Shown here in pieces: positions 37,169-46,348 of a stretch of 64,000 nucleotides of DNA; within the stretch, counting starts at the first letter, position 1; each line of letters starts with the position of its first letter. The translations under genes and the position numbers were made by a program. The notes beneath the pieces were generated by a model. That model was not told the DNA's origin, did not search any database, and saw only the letters and a list, made by a program, of their open reading frames with translations. The DNA comes from Enterococcus faecium. Lineage in GTDB: Bacteria > Bacillota > Bacilli > Lactobacillales > Enterococcaceae. Location: positions 2,250,001 to 2,314,000 of the forward strand of contig NZ_CP118955.1 in NCBI RefSeq assembly GCF_029023785.1, read 5' to 3'.

Positions 37169-39322
37169 ATGAATATCGGTCAAATAGATACTAGACATGC
37201 AACAGCGAATCAGCCAAATTTCTCTAATGGGAACTGCCAGCCTTATACTGGCGTTCCTTTTGGGATGAATTATTTTGCACCGCAAACTACGGATCAAAAC
37301 GGCAGCTGGTGGTTTCATCCTGATGACCGCGTTTTTCAAGGCTACCGTCTTACCCATCAACCAAGTCCTTGGATGGGTGATTTCAGTCATATGCTGTTTA
37401 CGCCGATCAATGGAAAACTACAGGAGAACACCCTTTTCCATGCTCAAAGTTCTTACCGCCCAGAAGAAAGTATATTTTGCCCGACTCATCTGTCGATCTG
37501 TCAATTACGTTATGGCATCTGTTCTACATTGATACCTAGCATGTATGGCGGAATCTTATCTATTGATTACAGCAAAAATGACAGCGGTTTACTTTTATCC
37601 TTTCCGGGACGCCATCAGCTCTTTGTTATAGATCCTTACACAGTGGAAGGAAAAATCACACATTTTGCTGGTTCAGAAGATCCTGATTTTTCTTTTTATT
37701 TTATATTGAGATTTGAATATCCTTTAACAATTGATGAGTTAGCTGTTTCCAACAAAAATAGCGACTCGATCCCGTTGTATTTTGAACAGACAAAAAAACA
37801 AACTATCCGATTTGGGACATCTTTTATCAGCTCGGAACAAGCAGCTTATAACCTGGAACTAGAACAAAACCAAAGCAAAGAGACTTACCTTGCTCACAGT
37901 CAAGAACAATGGCAGTCCTATTTTGATCGTATACAGCTCACACACCATGATCAACAACAATTGCGGACGTTTTATCATAATTTATATCGGGTGTTTTTAT
38001 TTCCACAAACATTTTATGAAATTGATCCTAGTGGGCAAAAAATCCACTATGATACGACTAGTCGATCTATAAAACCTGGTGTTCTCTATACAAATAATGG
38101 GTTTTGGGATACGTATAAAACGGTTTATCCTCTTTATTCTTTGATTGCTGTAGAAAAATACGAAGAAATGCTGGAAGGTTTTTTGAACAGCTATAGAGAA
38201 AGTGGCTATTTGCCAAAATGGCTGTCTCCTGATGAACGTGGACTTATGCCTGGGACATTGATCGATGCGGTCATTGCAGATGCTGCTGTAAAAGATATCC
38301 GACGAGACTTGATGCCTGAATTTCTAACGGCAATGGAAAAAGGTGCTACGGTTCAAAGCAAACATCCAAATTATGGACGCCAAGGAACAGAAGATTACTT
38401 GACATATGGCTATGTTCCTAATCACTACCACGAATCAGTCAATCACACATTAGACTATGCTTATAGCGATTTTTGTATTAGCCAAGTTGCCAAGGTACTA
38501 GAAGAAGAGGAAATGACGAAGAAATATCAGCAGCAATCATTGAACTATCAAAATATCTTTGACTATGAGTCAGGATTTATGCGTTCAAAAGATAAAGATG
38601 GCAAGTTCAGAGAACCATTTTCAGCTAATCGTTGGGGACAAGATTATGCAGAAGGAAGTGCTTGGCAAAGCAGCTTTGCTGTTTATCACGATTTTTCAGG
38701 ACTGATCGGAAAATATGGTGGCAGTGAGAGATATAAAGAAAAACTCATTGAGCTGTGCAATCAGCCCCCAACGTTTGACCCAGGAGGATATGGTTTTGAG
38801 ATCCACGAAATGAGTGAGATGGCCGCGATAGAATTTGGACAATTAGCTATTTCAAACCAGCCAAGTTTTCACTATCCTTACTTGTTCAGTTATATAGGAC
38901 AACCTGAAATGGCACAGCCACTGCTTAAACAGTTGATGACTCAGACCTTCGACGATTCTCCAATGGGTTACCCTGGAGATGAGGACAATGGAAGTATGGC
39001 CGCTTGGTATATCTTCAATAGTCTGGGATTTTATCCTGTCACGCCTGGAACCGGTGAATATGTTATCGGTATGCCATTAATTGACAAGGCTGTTTTGCTT
39101 TTGTCAAATGGAAAGGAATTGACGATTGAAGCAACGCCTAATCGGCCGCAGCAACAATTTATCCATAAAATCAAACGGATGGACAAAGAATATACGAAAT
39201 TATATTTTACCCATCAAGATTTGCTGAAAGGCGGCACGATCTCTTACCAATTAGGGATCATCCCTCACCCTAAGAAATATCAAGCAAAAGATTTGCCTTT
39301 TTCCTTATCAAACTATAATTAA
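37169..39322 (+). CDS. Alpha-1,2-mannosidase, glycoside hydrolase family 92
   Basis: 717 aa: N-terminal beta-sandwich (about 1-240) and an (alpha/alpha)6 catalytic barrel with GFWDTYKTVYPLY, YVPNHYHESVNHTLDYAYSD, NRWGQDYAEGSAWQ and GYPGDEDNGSMAAWYIF. Calcium-dependent inverting exo-mannosidases; related streptococcal enzymes cut alpha-1,2-mannose from high-mannose N-glycans. No signal peptide. AAAGGAG precedes the ATG, and it is co-transcribed with the GntR gene. Together with GH38 and GH125 it covers the alpha-1,2, -1,3 and -1,6 linkages. Confidence 0.95.
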   Translation: MNIGQIDTRHATANQPNFSNGNCQPYTGVPFGMNYFAPQTTDQNGSWWFHPDDRVFQGYRLTHQPSPWMGDFSHMLFTPINGKLQENTLFHAQSSYRPEESIFCPTHLSICQLRYGICSTLIPSMYGGILSIDYSKNDSGLLLSFPGRHQLFVIDPYTVEGKITHFAGSEDPDFSFYFILRFEYPLTIDELAVSNKNSDSIPLYFEQTKKQTIRFGTSFISSEQAAYNLELEQNQSKETYLAHSQEQWQSYFDRIQLTHHDQQQLRTFYHNLYRVFLFPQTFYEIDPSGQKIHYDTTSRSIKPGVLYTNNGFWDTYKTVYPLYSLIAVEKYEEMLEGFLNSYRESGYLPKWLSPDERGLMPGTLIDAVIADAAVKDIRRDLMPEFLTAMEKGATVQSKHPNYGRQGTEDYLTYGYVPNHYHESVNHTLDYAYSDFCISQVAKVLEEEEMTKKYQQQSLNYQNIFDYESGFMRSKDKDGKFREPFSANRWGQDYAEGSAWQSSFAVYHDFSGLIGKYGGSERYKEKLIELCNQPPTFDPGGYGFEIHEMSEMAAIEFGQLAISNQPSFHYPYLFSYIGQPEMAQPLLKQLMTQTFDDSPMGYPGDEDNGSMAAWYIFNSLGFYPVTPGTGEYVIGMPLIDKAVLLLSNGKELTIEATPNRPQQQFIHKIKRMDKEYTKLYFTHQDLLKGGTISYQLGIIPHPKKYQAKDLPFSLSNYN

Positions 39323-39745
39323 CAAGAGGTTGTGAAAAAGCTGTCCTGCATCAAGTAATAAGAACAGCCAAGCAAAAATAGATCCTCATATTTTTCGTTT
39401 GGTTGGTCTTATTACCGCAGATGCAAGCTTTTGAACACCGTTTATTGAGAGGTTGTGAAATCAGCGTTCTGACCTGAGTATTAGAGAGACAAATGGCAAA
39501 ATAGTTCCTCATATTTTGCCATTTTTTGAGCTAATACCGAGGGTCAGCTGATTGAACACCATTTAGTGGAGAGGTCGTGAAAAAGCTGTTTAGTTTCGAG
39601 TATTAAGAAAAATTTTGTGAAAATGGCTTTCCACATTTTTGCATAAATTTGGCTTAATACCGAGAAACTGGCTTTTGAACTCCGTTTATCGAGAGGTCAT
39701 GAAAAAGCTGCCTTGCCTCAAGTAATAAGAACAGCCCAAAATTAG
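39323..39745 (+). repeat. Tandem hairpin-repeat modules (family copy 3)
   Basis: Three complete modules and one truncated module stand in tandem. Each starts with (G)AGAGGT(T/C)(G/A)TGAAA and ends with GAACACCGTTTAT or a close variant; starts near 39327, 39451, 39570 and 39692. Module bodies are long imperfect hairpins, e.g. CTGAGTATTAG pairing with CTAATACCGAG. The truncated last one runs up to the response regulator's 3' side. No gene is seen in 39323-39794. Confidence 0.8.
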
Positions 39746-39794
39746 ATTTCTAGACAATTTTTTATAAGTTATTTCATTACATTGGCTTTTTTTT

Positions 39795-41246
39795 TTATGA
39801 TTCTCCACTGTTTTCTCGGTACTCTTTAGGGGATCTGCCGACGATTTTCTTGAATAATTTAGAGAAATACGTGGTGTTGTTGTAGCCAATCTCACTTGCT
39901 ATCTCATTGATGTTTTGATTACTGTGCAAAAGCAGTTGTTTCGCTTTTTCCATACGTAAATGGTTCAAATAAGCTGAAAAACTTTTTTTCGTTTCTTTTT
40001 TGAACAGCTGTCCTAGATACATGACATTTAAATGCAGGTTTTCTGACACTTCTTTGAGTGTAAGTGGTTCTTGATAATGCTGGTGCAGGATTACGATTAC
40101 TTTTTCCACATTGTCACTGTACTTTTTCTGTCTCTGATGCTTTTTGATGAATGACAGAAGTAGCTGCTGAAGTTCTTGCACCGTTTTTGCCTGATGGATT
40201 TTTTCGATTCCTTGTAAATATTCCTCATCTTCCAGATCAATCAATTCCCGTTGAATCTCCATAAACAGTAAAAAACTGGAATATCGTATATCTTCCGGCA
40301 TCATGGCTGCTAACTGAAACTGTTCAAAAAAATCAGTGATCATTTTTTGAGCGACTTCCAATTGTTTATTTTGCAGCACGCGTCTGAAACTTGAAAAATC
40401 GATGGTTTGATCTTTTGTTTCTGCTTGTACTGCGTAAAAAACATGCTCGTCTTTATCTCCATAAAATTGATGCAACTGTAGATTGTCTTTCGCTTGTTGG
40501 AATGTTTCAGGGATTTTGTCCAAAGAATCTGTCTCTTCCCCGATACTGATCAGCCATTCCTGATCAGGAAAGTTTTCTTGAACAAAACAACAGAAGCCAT
40601 CAACTTCATCTGCCTCCAACAACAACGTGATCAATACACGGTCTCCGTAATTTCGTTGATAGTAAAAGATTTGTTGCCGTTCTTGCAACCATCTATTGAT
40701 AAGAGTATCATGAGTTCTTGCCAGTTGAATCAATACTATCCTATGCTGCTTCTCACTTATTTGTCCTATTATTTCTTCTTCACTTATTTCATCCAATTCT
40801 TCATTCAACCATTGACTGAATAACAGTTCTTGATAGATTTCTTGTTGATTTTTTTGTTCATTTTGCTGATCTAACCGTGTTTTGATTTTCTTGAGGCTTT
40901 CAACCAATTCGAACTTATTCACGGGTTTCATCAAATAATTCACGGCGCCTAATTGCATACCTCCTTTCAAATAATCGAATTCTTGGTATCCTGATAAAAT
41001 CATAAATTCAAAATTATGACGTTCTTTTTGAGCCGCTTCAATAAATTCCAGTCCATTTATTTCTGGCATTGTCACATCCGTTACTACTAAATCAATCTGT
41101 CGCTGTTCAAGTACAGCTAGTCCTTCTTTGGCATTCTCTGCTGTTGCTACTATTTGAAAGCCTAAACTTTGCCAATCAATTATCTTTTTTAACCCATTCA
41201 AAATCATGTATTCATCATCTACCAATAACACTTGATACACGCTCAT
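39795..41246 (-). CDS. Response regulator with AraC-type DNA-binding domain (YesN-like)
   Basis: 483 aa: receiver domain (1-125) with the acidic pair D10/D11, phospho-acceptor D57 in VVTDVTMPEINGLEF and K near 107 in YLMKPV; a linker of about 240 residues; and two AraC helix-turn-helices at about 380-480 (LTLKEVSENLHLN, INEIASEIGYNNTTYFSKLFKK). The start overlaps the kinase stop by 4 nt (ATGA). It probably activates the second importer operon in response to extracellular glycans. Confidence 0.92.
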   Translation of the reverse strand: MSVYQVLLVDDEYMILNGLKKIIDWQSLGFQIVATAENAKEGLAVLEQRQIDLVVTDVTMPEINGLEFIEAAQKERHNFEFMILSGYQEFDYLKGGMQLGAVNYLMKPVNKFELVESLKKIKTRLDQQNEQKNQQEIYQELLFSQWLNEELDEISEEEIIGQISEKQHRIVLIQLARTHDTLINRWLQERQQIFYYQRNYGDRVLITLLLEADEVDGFCCFVQENFPDQEWLISIGEETDSLDKIPETFQQAKDNLQLHQFYGDKDEHVFYAVQAETKDQTIDFSSFRRVLQNKQLEVAQKMITDFFEQFQLAAMMPEDIRYSSFLLFMEIQRELIDLEDEEYLQGIEKIHQAKTVQELQQLLLSFIKKHQRQKKYSDNVEKVIVILHQHYQEPLTLKEVSENLHLNVMYLGQLFKKETKKSFSAYLNHLRMEKAKQLLLHSNQNINEIASEIGYNNTTYFSKLFKKIVGRSPKEYRENSGES

Positions 41247-42967
41247 CCCTCCTTGAATGTAATAGAAACGGTCAGTCCACCTGTCTCATTATTCTCAAGC
41301 GACATATAATAACTGCTGCCGAAGCTGGCACGTAAACGTTCATTCACGTTTTGCAGACCGATAGAACCGTGAAGTTCCACTTTAGGATGAGACAGTTTTT
41401 CTTCAATCTGTTTTAGCCGTTTTTCAGTCATCCCTTTTCCATTATCTTTGATGATGATCCTTACCCGTTTGCCTTCCTGCAAGACTTTGACACTTAGCGC
41501 ATTATCGAATCGAGTAAAATCAATACCGTGTTTAAAATAATTTTCAACTAATGGCTGGATCACAAATTTAGGTACTTCGATCTTTTCCAAATCAGGATCG
41601 ATCATAAAATGATAGGCTACTCGATTAGGATAACGCATTTGATACAAATAGACATATTTTTCGCAAAAGTCCAGTTCTTCTTTTAAAGTGATCGTTTTCT
41701 CTTGATTCGTATTGTTTCGAAGCAAAGCGGAAAACGCATACACAACATCTGCTAATTCTTCACTTCCTTCGCTGATTGCATACATTCGGATATATTCTAA
41801 TGTATTATATAAAAAGTGTGGATTGATCTGTGCTTGAAGCGCCCGCATATGTGCGTCTTGCTGTTTGATTTCTAATTTGTAGATGTCTTCTACAAACTGA
41901 TTGATGCTATCCAACATTTCGTTGATACCGATTGAAAGTTCCTTCAGTTCATATTCCGTGTTTGTTATGTCGATCCGCGTCTCTAAATTCCCTGCTGCTG
42001 TTTGATCCATGGCCTGCATGACGATAGATACTTGCTGTGAATATCGTTTGAATGTTTTATAAAGAAAGATAAGCAGTATATTGTCTAAAATAATGATACC
42101 AATGATCAGCGGGGCAAGATTTTTTCCCGTTTCGATTTTTACACTTTTTTTATCTAGTACAGCTAATATACGATAATCATCAGACAGTTCTTGGTGTTGA
42201 ACAAAATTGTTTTTTTCCAGATCGTCAATCGGCAATTGTGAATTTTTCTTCAGACTCTCTGTGATGATCATTTCTTGTCTTTCAAACGTTTCTTTAGCTA
42301 TTTTATTATCATGGAATGTGTATAGTCGATTTGTCGTTCCAGAAATCATGTATAAAGAGAGTCCATTGAATGACGTTAGATTTTCTAAAATCATATCTAG
42401 TTCTTTCTTTTGAAAACCAATAAAAATACTTCCTGACTCAGCTCCTCCTTGTGTGATAGGCAACTTGATATAAAAGGCGTCTAGTAATTTTGGTGTCCCC
42501 TTTTTTATTTCCCCACCTTTGTTTTCTCTAGAAGATTCATAATACTCCGGTAGTTGATTCAACACGATATATATCGCACTTAGTTCTTCATAATTTGCGT
42601 AGAGATCTTTGATTTGATTTGGGAAAGAAACTAATTCATCGGTACTGTTTTGCTGTTCGTATACATACATCAGATACTGATCTATGGGTTTTGTTAAGTA
42701 GGTCGTCACATTTTCGATCTTTTCGGAATTCCCTACAAGCTGGTTTTTGATGATCCTACTCAAGGTTGTTTTATCATTCAGCATTCTGCTTGTGCTTTGA
42801 ACGGCATCACTTGTCATGTTTTCTGCCTGTTTTTGATTTTGTTCCCAAGTATGGATACTAAAAATAACGGTAGCAGTCATCGTTACACCGATCATGATAA
42901 CCGCGTATTTCCGCAACAGACGATTTAGTAAGGTTCCTTTTGAAAATAGAATCCGAAACTTATTCAT
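41243..42967 (-). CDS. Sensor histidine kinase (YesM-like, LytS/His_kinase family)
   Basis: 574 aa: two membrane helices (about 18-38 and 285-303) enclosing an extracellular dCACHE-like sensor of about 245 residues, a HAMP linker (305-355), the phospho-acceptor H384 in AQINPHFLYNTLEY, and an ATP-binding domain with VENYFKHG, KDNGKGM and GSIGLQNVNERL. Pairs with the response regulator that follows. It overlaps the DUF624 gene by 8 nt, so the three form one tightly coupled unit. Confidence 0.93.
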   Translation of the reverse strand: MNKFRILFSKGTLLNRLLRKYAVIMIGVTMTATVIFSIHTWEQNQKQAENMTSDAVQSTSRMLNDKTTLSRIIKNQLVGNSEKIENVTTYLTKPIDQYLMYVYEQQNSTDELVSFPNQIKDLYANYEELSAIYIVLNQLPEYYESSRENKGGEIKKGTPKLLDAFYIKLPITQGGAESGSIFIGFQKKELDMILENLTSFNGLSLYMISGTTNRLYTFHDNKIAKETFERQEMIITESLKKNSQLPIDDLEKNNFVQHQELSDDYRILAVLDKKSVKIETGKNLAPLIIGIIILDNILLIFLYKTFKRYSQQVSIVMQAMDQTAAGNLETRIDITNTEYELKELSIGINEMLDSINQFVEDIYKLEIKQQDAHMRALQAQINPHFLYNTLEYIRMYAISEGSEELADVVYAFSALLRNNTNQEKTITLKEELDFCEKYVYLYQMRYPNRVAYHFMIDPDLEKIEVPKFVIQPLVENYFKHGIDFTRFDNALSVKVLQEGKRVRIIIKDNGKGMTEKRLKQIEEKLSHPKVELHGSIGLQNVNERLRASFGSSYYMSLENNETGGLTVSITFKEG

Positions 42968-43574
42968 AACTTTCCAACTGTTTATCTAATTCTTCACGCC
43001 AATGTGTTGTCATCGTACCATTCCAAACCGTCAAAAGACCAATGACACCAAACAGGATCAATCCTTTGAATTGCCAAGTCACGCCTAAAATTATACCGCT
43101 ACCAATAATTATTTTTAGAAAAGACGAAAAGCTGGAAAAAACCGAAATAAAACTTAGCTTTAGCAGATTAGGAACAGAGATCGTATATTCACTATCTAAA
43201 ATCATACTGTATTGATAAGTAGCAAATAGGCAGAGCAAGGCAAAAAGTAAAATAAAATCAATAGCTAAAAAAATGAGCCCTTTGATTTGAACAGATAAAT
43301 ATAAATTGTAACTCAATAAAGCAGTACCAGATAAAAATAAACTAAATAGCAGATTGCCTCTTAAAAAATTTCTTTTATATATATTCCAGCCTCTTTTTAT
43401 TGTGATTTCTTTATACTCGAATCCGTACAAATAAAATAGTTCATTGACTGTTTTCCATGCCGCACCTAATCCAAAGATGATCCCGCCGGCAAATGTATAT
43501 ATCCAGAAATACAAGGTTAGTTTTATAATGACCCAGATCCGGATAAATAACTCTTCCAAAACCTTCCCTAACAT
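42960..43574 (-). CDS. DUF624 (YesL-like) membrane protein of the mannoside locus
   Basis: 204 aa with about five membrane helices and the YesL N-terminal pattern (RIWVIIKLTLYFWIYTFAGG, FGLGAAW). Start ATG at 43574 has GGAGGAG upstream; a longer reading begins inside that ribosome site. It leads the kinase/regulator unit, repeating the association of DUF624 with a binding-protein importer seen at 12415-13107. Role unknown; an accessory to sensing or to the importer is the usual guess. Confidence 0.82.
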   Translation of the reverse strand: MLGKVLEELFIRIWVIIKLTLYFWIYTFAGGIIFGLGAAWKTVNELFYLYGFEYKEITIKRGWNIYKRNFLRGNLLFSLFLSGTALLSYNLYLSVQIKGLIFLAIDFILLFALLCLFATYQYSMILDSEYTISVPNLLKLSFISVFSSFSSFLKIIIGSGIILGVTWQFKGLILFGVIGLLTVWNGTMTTHWREELDKQLESYE

Positions 43575-43614
43575 ATCTTCTCCTCCAAACATTAAGTTTA
43601 TACTTTCTCATTAT

Positions 43615-43866
43615 ACAAAAAAAGGTTGGGCAATCAGCACCTTGACCTGATTATTAGAGAAACAAACGGAAAAATAGTTCCTCATATTTTGTCGTTTTGT
43701 GAGCGAATACCGAGGGTCAGCTGATTGAACACCGTTTACCAAGAGTTTGTGAAATAGCCGCTTAGTTTCGAGTAGTAAGAAAAATTTTGTGAATATGGCT
43801 TTCCACATTTTTACATATATTTAGCTTAATACCGAGAAACTGGCTTTTGAACACCGTTTATTCGGA
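43615..43866 (+). repeat. Hairpin-repeat modules (family copy 4)
   Basis: Two modules: a 5'-truncated one beginning AATCAGCACCTTGACCTGAT near 43629 and a full one from about 43740 (AGAGTTTGTGAAATAGCCGC). Their bodies match those at 39451-39690 with scattered substitutions. Each ends in GAACACCGTTTA(C/T). No gene is seen in 43593-43918. Confidence 0.78.
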
Positions 43867-43872
43867 ACAAGA

Positions 43873-43899
43873 GGTTGTGACACGTCTTTTGTCACAACC
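43873..43899. terminator. Terminator-like hairpin after the second solute-binding protein gene
   Basis: GGTTGTGAC (43873-43881) pairs with GTCACAACC (43891-43899) around a CTTTT loop, 20 nt beyond the binding-protein stop. The T tract is modest on either strand, so partial termination between the importer and the DUF624-kinase-regulator genes is likely. Confidence 0.65.
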
Positions 43900-43918
43900 C
43901 CTTTGTCTTTATTCATTA

Positions 43919-45376
43919 TTATTCTTGTCGGAACTCATCATATTGTTTTTGCATTTCTTTCAATACCTTATCATAGCCAGCCTTGTCCAAAGCGTCTTTC
44001 AATTTCGGTAATGTTTCATCTGGATCAACAGTCCCTGTATTCAATCCATCTAAATATTGATTCATGACATTAGAAATATTACTTAATTCTGTTTTGACAC
44101 TGTCAGTGTTGAAGCTGAATCCTAAAATCGGTGAAGTTTCTGCATCAGCAATCGATTGATCACGTTTGGCAATCATGTCATCCGTAATAGACTCTTGTGT
44201 ATATAGAATCTTGTTGTTTCCTGTATTCCAAGCAGACATATGTGTATTTGGCTGATAACCATCTAGCAATTTGATTTTATCATCTGAACCATCGACTTTT
44301 TCCCATGCTTCTCCCTCGATCCCCCAAACAAGCCCATTCAATAATTCTGGATCACTGTTAAGCAGCCCTAGAAGTTCTACTGATTTTTCTTTATTTTTTG
44401 AAGTATTTGATACGACAAAATTTGCCATTTGTGCTTGAGCTGTAGATTTTAGTGGAACAGTAATTGCTTTTGAGACAAGTTCTTGTTTTGCTGCATTTGT
44501 CAAAATTGTATCGCCATAATCATACGGTCCTTGTGTTTCTCCACGCATTAGCCAAGTATTTCCTTCTAGTGGATAATCCTTATTGCTCGTTGCAGCGTCA
44601 CTTGGAATGAGTCCTTGTTTGTACCAGCTATGCATTGTACGTAACAGTCCGATATACGTTTCATTATCGTATTGGTTGATGATTTTCGAATCATCTCCAT
44701 CCAGATCAATAGCAAATGGTAACGTATTCCCTAAAGGATAATCAAAGTTCCCTTGGACTTTGAAGCCTTGTCCAATGGCAAAAGCTGCCGTGTTTGGTTC
44801 TTTTTCATGGAATTCCTTCAAGACTTTTTCTGCATCAGCGTAAGATTGGATTCCATCAATTGAAAGATCGTATTTATCTAGTAAAGCTTTGTTAAAAGTA
44901 AGTACTTGTTGAGCAAAGACATTTCCATTGACTGGGAAAGCATATAATTTTCCATTGACCAGATTTCCTTTAATATATGCTTCATCTAAATCATTATAAG
45001 CTTTTTCAGCGTACTTAGGCGCTAATTCAGTCAAATCAGCAAAGGCTCCTTTTTGGGCATTGGAAACATAGTTGTTCGCAAAGGCGATATCATAATTTTC
45101 CCCGGAAGAAATGATGACGTTCATTTTCTTTTCGTAATCGCCCCAGCCAATGTAATTGATATTGACTTTTACACCGATCTCTTTTTCGATTCGTTTGTTT
45201 GCTACTTCCATCAATTGATCGAAATTATCTGGTTTATCTCCGATTTGATACATCTGCAAAGTGTCCGAATTGCTAGCTTCTGCCTGGTCTTTAGAACCAG
45301 AACCTCCGCATGCTGCTAATGTTCCCAACAACAACGCTGAAACACCTGTAAAGGCTAGTTTCTTCCATAACTTCAT
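43919..45376 (-). CDS. Extracellular solute-binding lipoprotein of the mannoside/N-glycan importer
   Basis: 485 aa. Lipobox LAAC with C23, a Gly/Ser linker, a family 1 binding fold, and a C-terminal part (LPKLKDALDKAGYDKVLKEM) of the DUF3502 type found in LplA and pneumococcal NgtS. It would bind N-glycan-derived oligosaccharides at the surface, given the mannosidases beside it. AGGAGG precedes the ATG. Encoded 40 nt after the YtcP-type permease in the same operon. Confidence 0.9.
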   Translation of the reverse strand: MKLWKKLAFTGVSALLLGTLAACGGSGSKDQAEASNSDTLQMYQIGDKPDNFDQLMEVANKRIEKEIGVKVNINYIGWGDYEKKMNVIISSGENYDIAFANNYVSNAQKGAFADLTELAPKYAEKAYNDLDEAYIKGNLVNGKLYAFPVNGNVFAQQVLTFNKALLDKYDLSIDGIQSYADAEKVLKEFHEKEPNTAAFAIGQGFKVQGNFDYPLGNTLPFAIDLDGDDSKIINQYDNETYIGLLRTMHSWYKQGLIPSDAATSNKDYPLEGNTWLMRGETQGPYDYGDTILTNAAKQELVSKAITVPLKSTAQAQMANFVVSNTSKNKEKSVELLGLLNSDPELLNGLVWGIEGEAWEKVDGSDDKIKLLDGYQPNTHMSAWNTGNNKILYTQESITDDMIAKRDQSIADAETSPILGFSFNTDSVKTELSNISNVMNQYLDGLNTGTVDPDETLPKLKDALDKAGYDKVLKEMQKQYDEFRQE

Positions 45377-45416
45377 TTTTCTTCCTCCTAATTTTATGAT
45401 TTATATTTTTGTTTCT

Positions 45417-46337
45417 TTATTCTTTTACTCCGCCGATTGTTAGACCTTTGACAAAATGCTTCTGGAAAAATGGATAGCTGATCGCAATAGGCAACGTCGA
45501 GATGACTACGATCGCCATTCTGGCAGATTCTCCTGGAACTGAGGCTAATCCGCCTGTCAATTGGCTTCCTGCTCCTGAATTTTGTGTCAGATATTGAATA
45601 TTACTTTGGATTTTCATCAAAAGATACTGTAGTGGAACTAGCTTATCATCTTGGATGTATAGTAAAGCATTGAACCAGTCATTCCAGTAACCCAATGCGG
45701 CAAATAAACTGATTGTCGCAATACCTGGAACAGCTAACGGTAAAACGATCTGAACAAATATTCGCAGTTCGCTAGCTCCATCGATCCGTGCCGATTCAAT
45801 AATCGAATCAGAGACCGAACGTTTAAAGAATGTGCGCATCACAATAATATTGAAGGGACTGACAGCCATTGGCAAGATCAATGCCCAAATCGTATCTTTT
45901 AACTGAAGAAGATTTGTCATAACAAGATAATTGGCCACCATCCCTGGTGAGAACAACATCGTAATCAAACAAAAAACGGTAAAAAAACGACGGAATGGAA
46001 AGTTTGACCGTGAAATCGCATAAGCATATAAAGAAGTAGCCGTGCTATTGATCAGTGTACCTAAAACAGTAACAAGTACAGTGACGAAAAGCGCTTGGAA
46101 AATTTTATCCTGCATCTGGTCGAACAAGTACGTATAACCAAATATACTGAACTTTTCTGGCCAAAAACTGTACCCGTGAGTCGACAATATGGACTCATCG
46201 GTAAAAGAGATGGCGATAACAAATATAAATGGCAAAATACAGGAAATAGCAAAGAGTGCAATCATTATATTAGAGAAAAAATTAGCCGTCTTATTGAAAG
46301 AGCGGACTTGGACTCTCTCCACTTTCTTTTTTTTCAT
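45417..46337 (-). CDS. ABC importer permease, YtcP/LplC family (mannoside locus)
   Basis: 306 aa, six predicted helices, EAA loop IIESARIDGASELRIF and the family C-terminus FFQKHFVKGLTIGGVKE. Paralogue of the permease at 14403-15275. Preceded by AGGAGG and 11 nt downstream of the LplB-type gene. With that protein it makes the channel for the adjacent binding protein; the ATPase is encoded elsewhere. Confidence 0.92.
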   Translation of the reverse strand: MKKKKVERVQVRSFNKTANFFSNIMIALFAISCILPFIFVIAISFTDESILSTHGYSFWPEKFSIFGYTYLFDQMQDKIFQALFVTVLVTVLGTLINSTATSLYAYAISRSNFPFRRFFTVFCLITMLFSPGMVANYLVMTNLLQLKDTIWALILPMAVSPFNIIVMRTFFKRSVSDSIIESARIDGASELRIFVQIVLPLAVPGIATISLFAALGYWNDWFNALLYIQDDKLVPLQYLLMKIQSNIQYLTQNSGAGSQLTGGLASVPGESARMAIVVISTLPIAISYPFFQKHFVKGLTIGGVKE

Positions 46338-46348
46338 TTTTTTCCTCC

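Noticed and set aside
39323..39745. Possible CRISPR array, because similar units are repeated
   Set aside because: Units are about 115 bp, bodies are related hairpins rather than unique spacers, and no cas genes are present.
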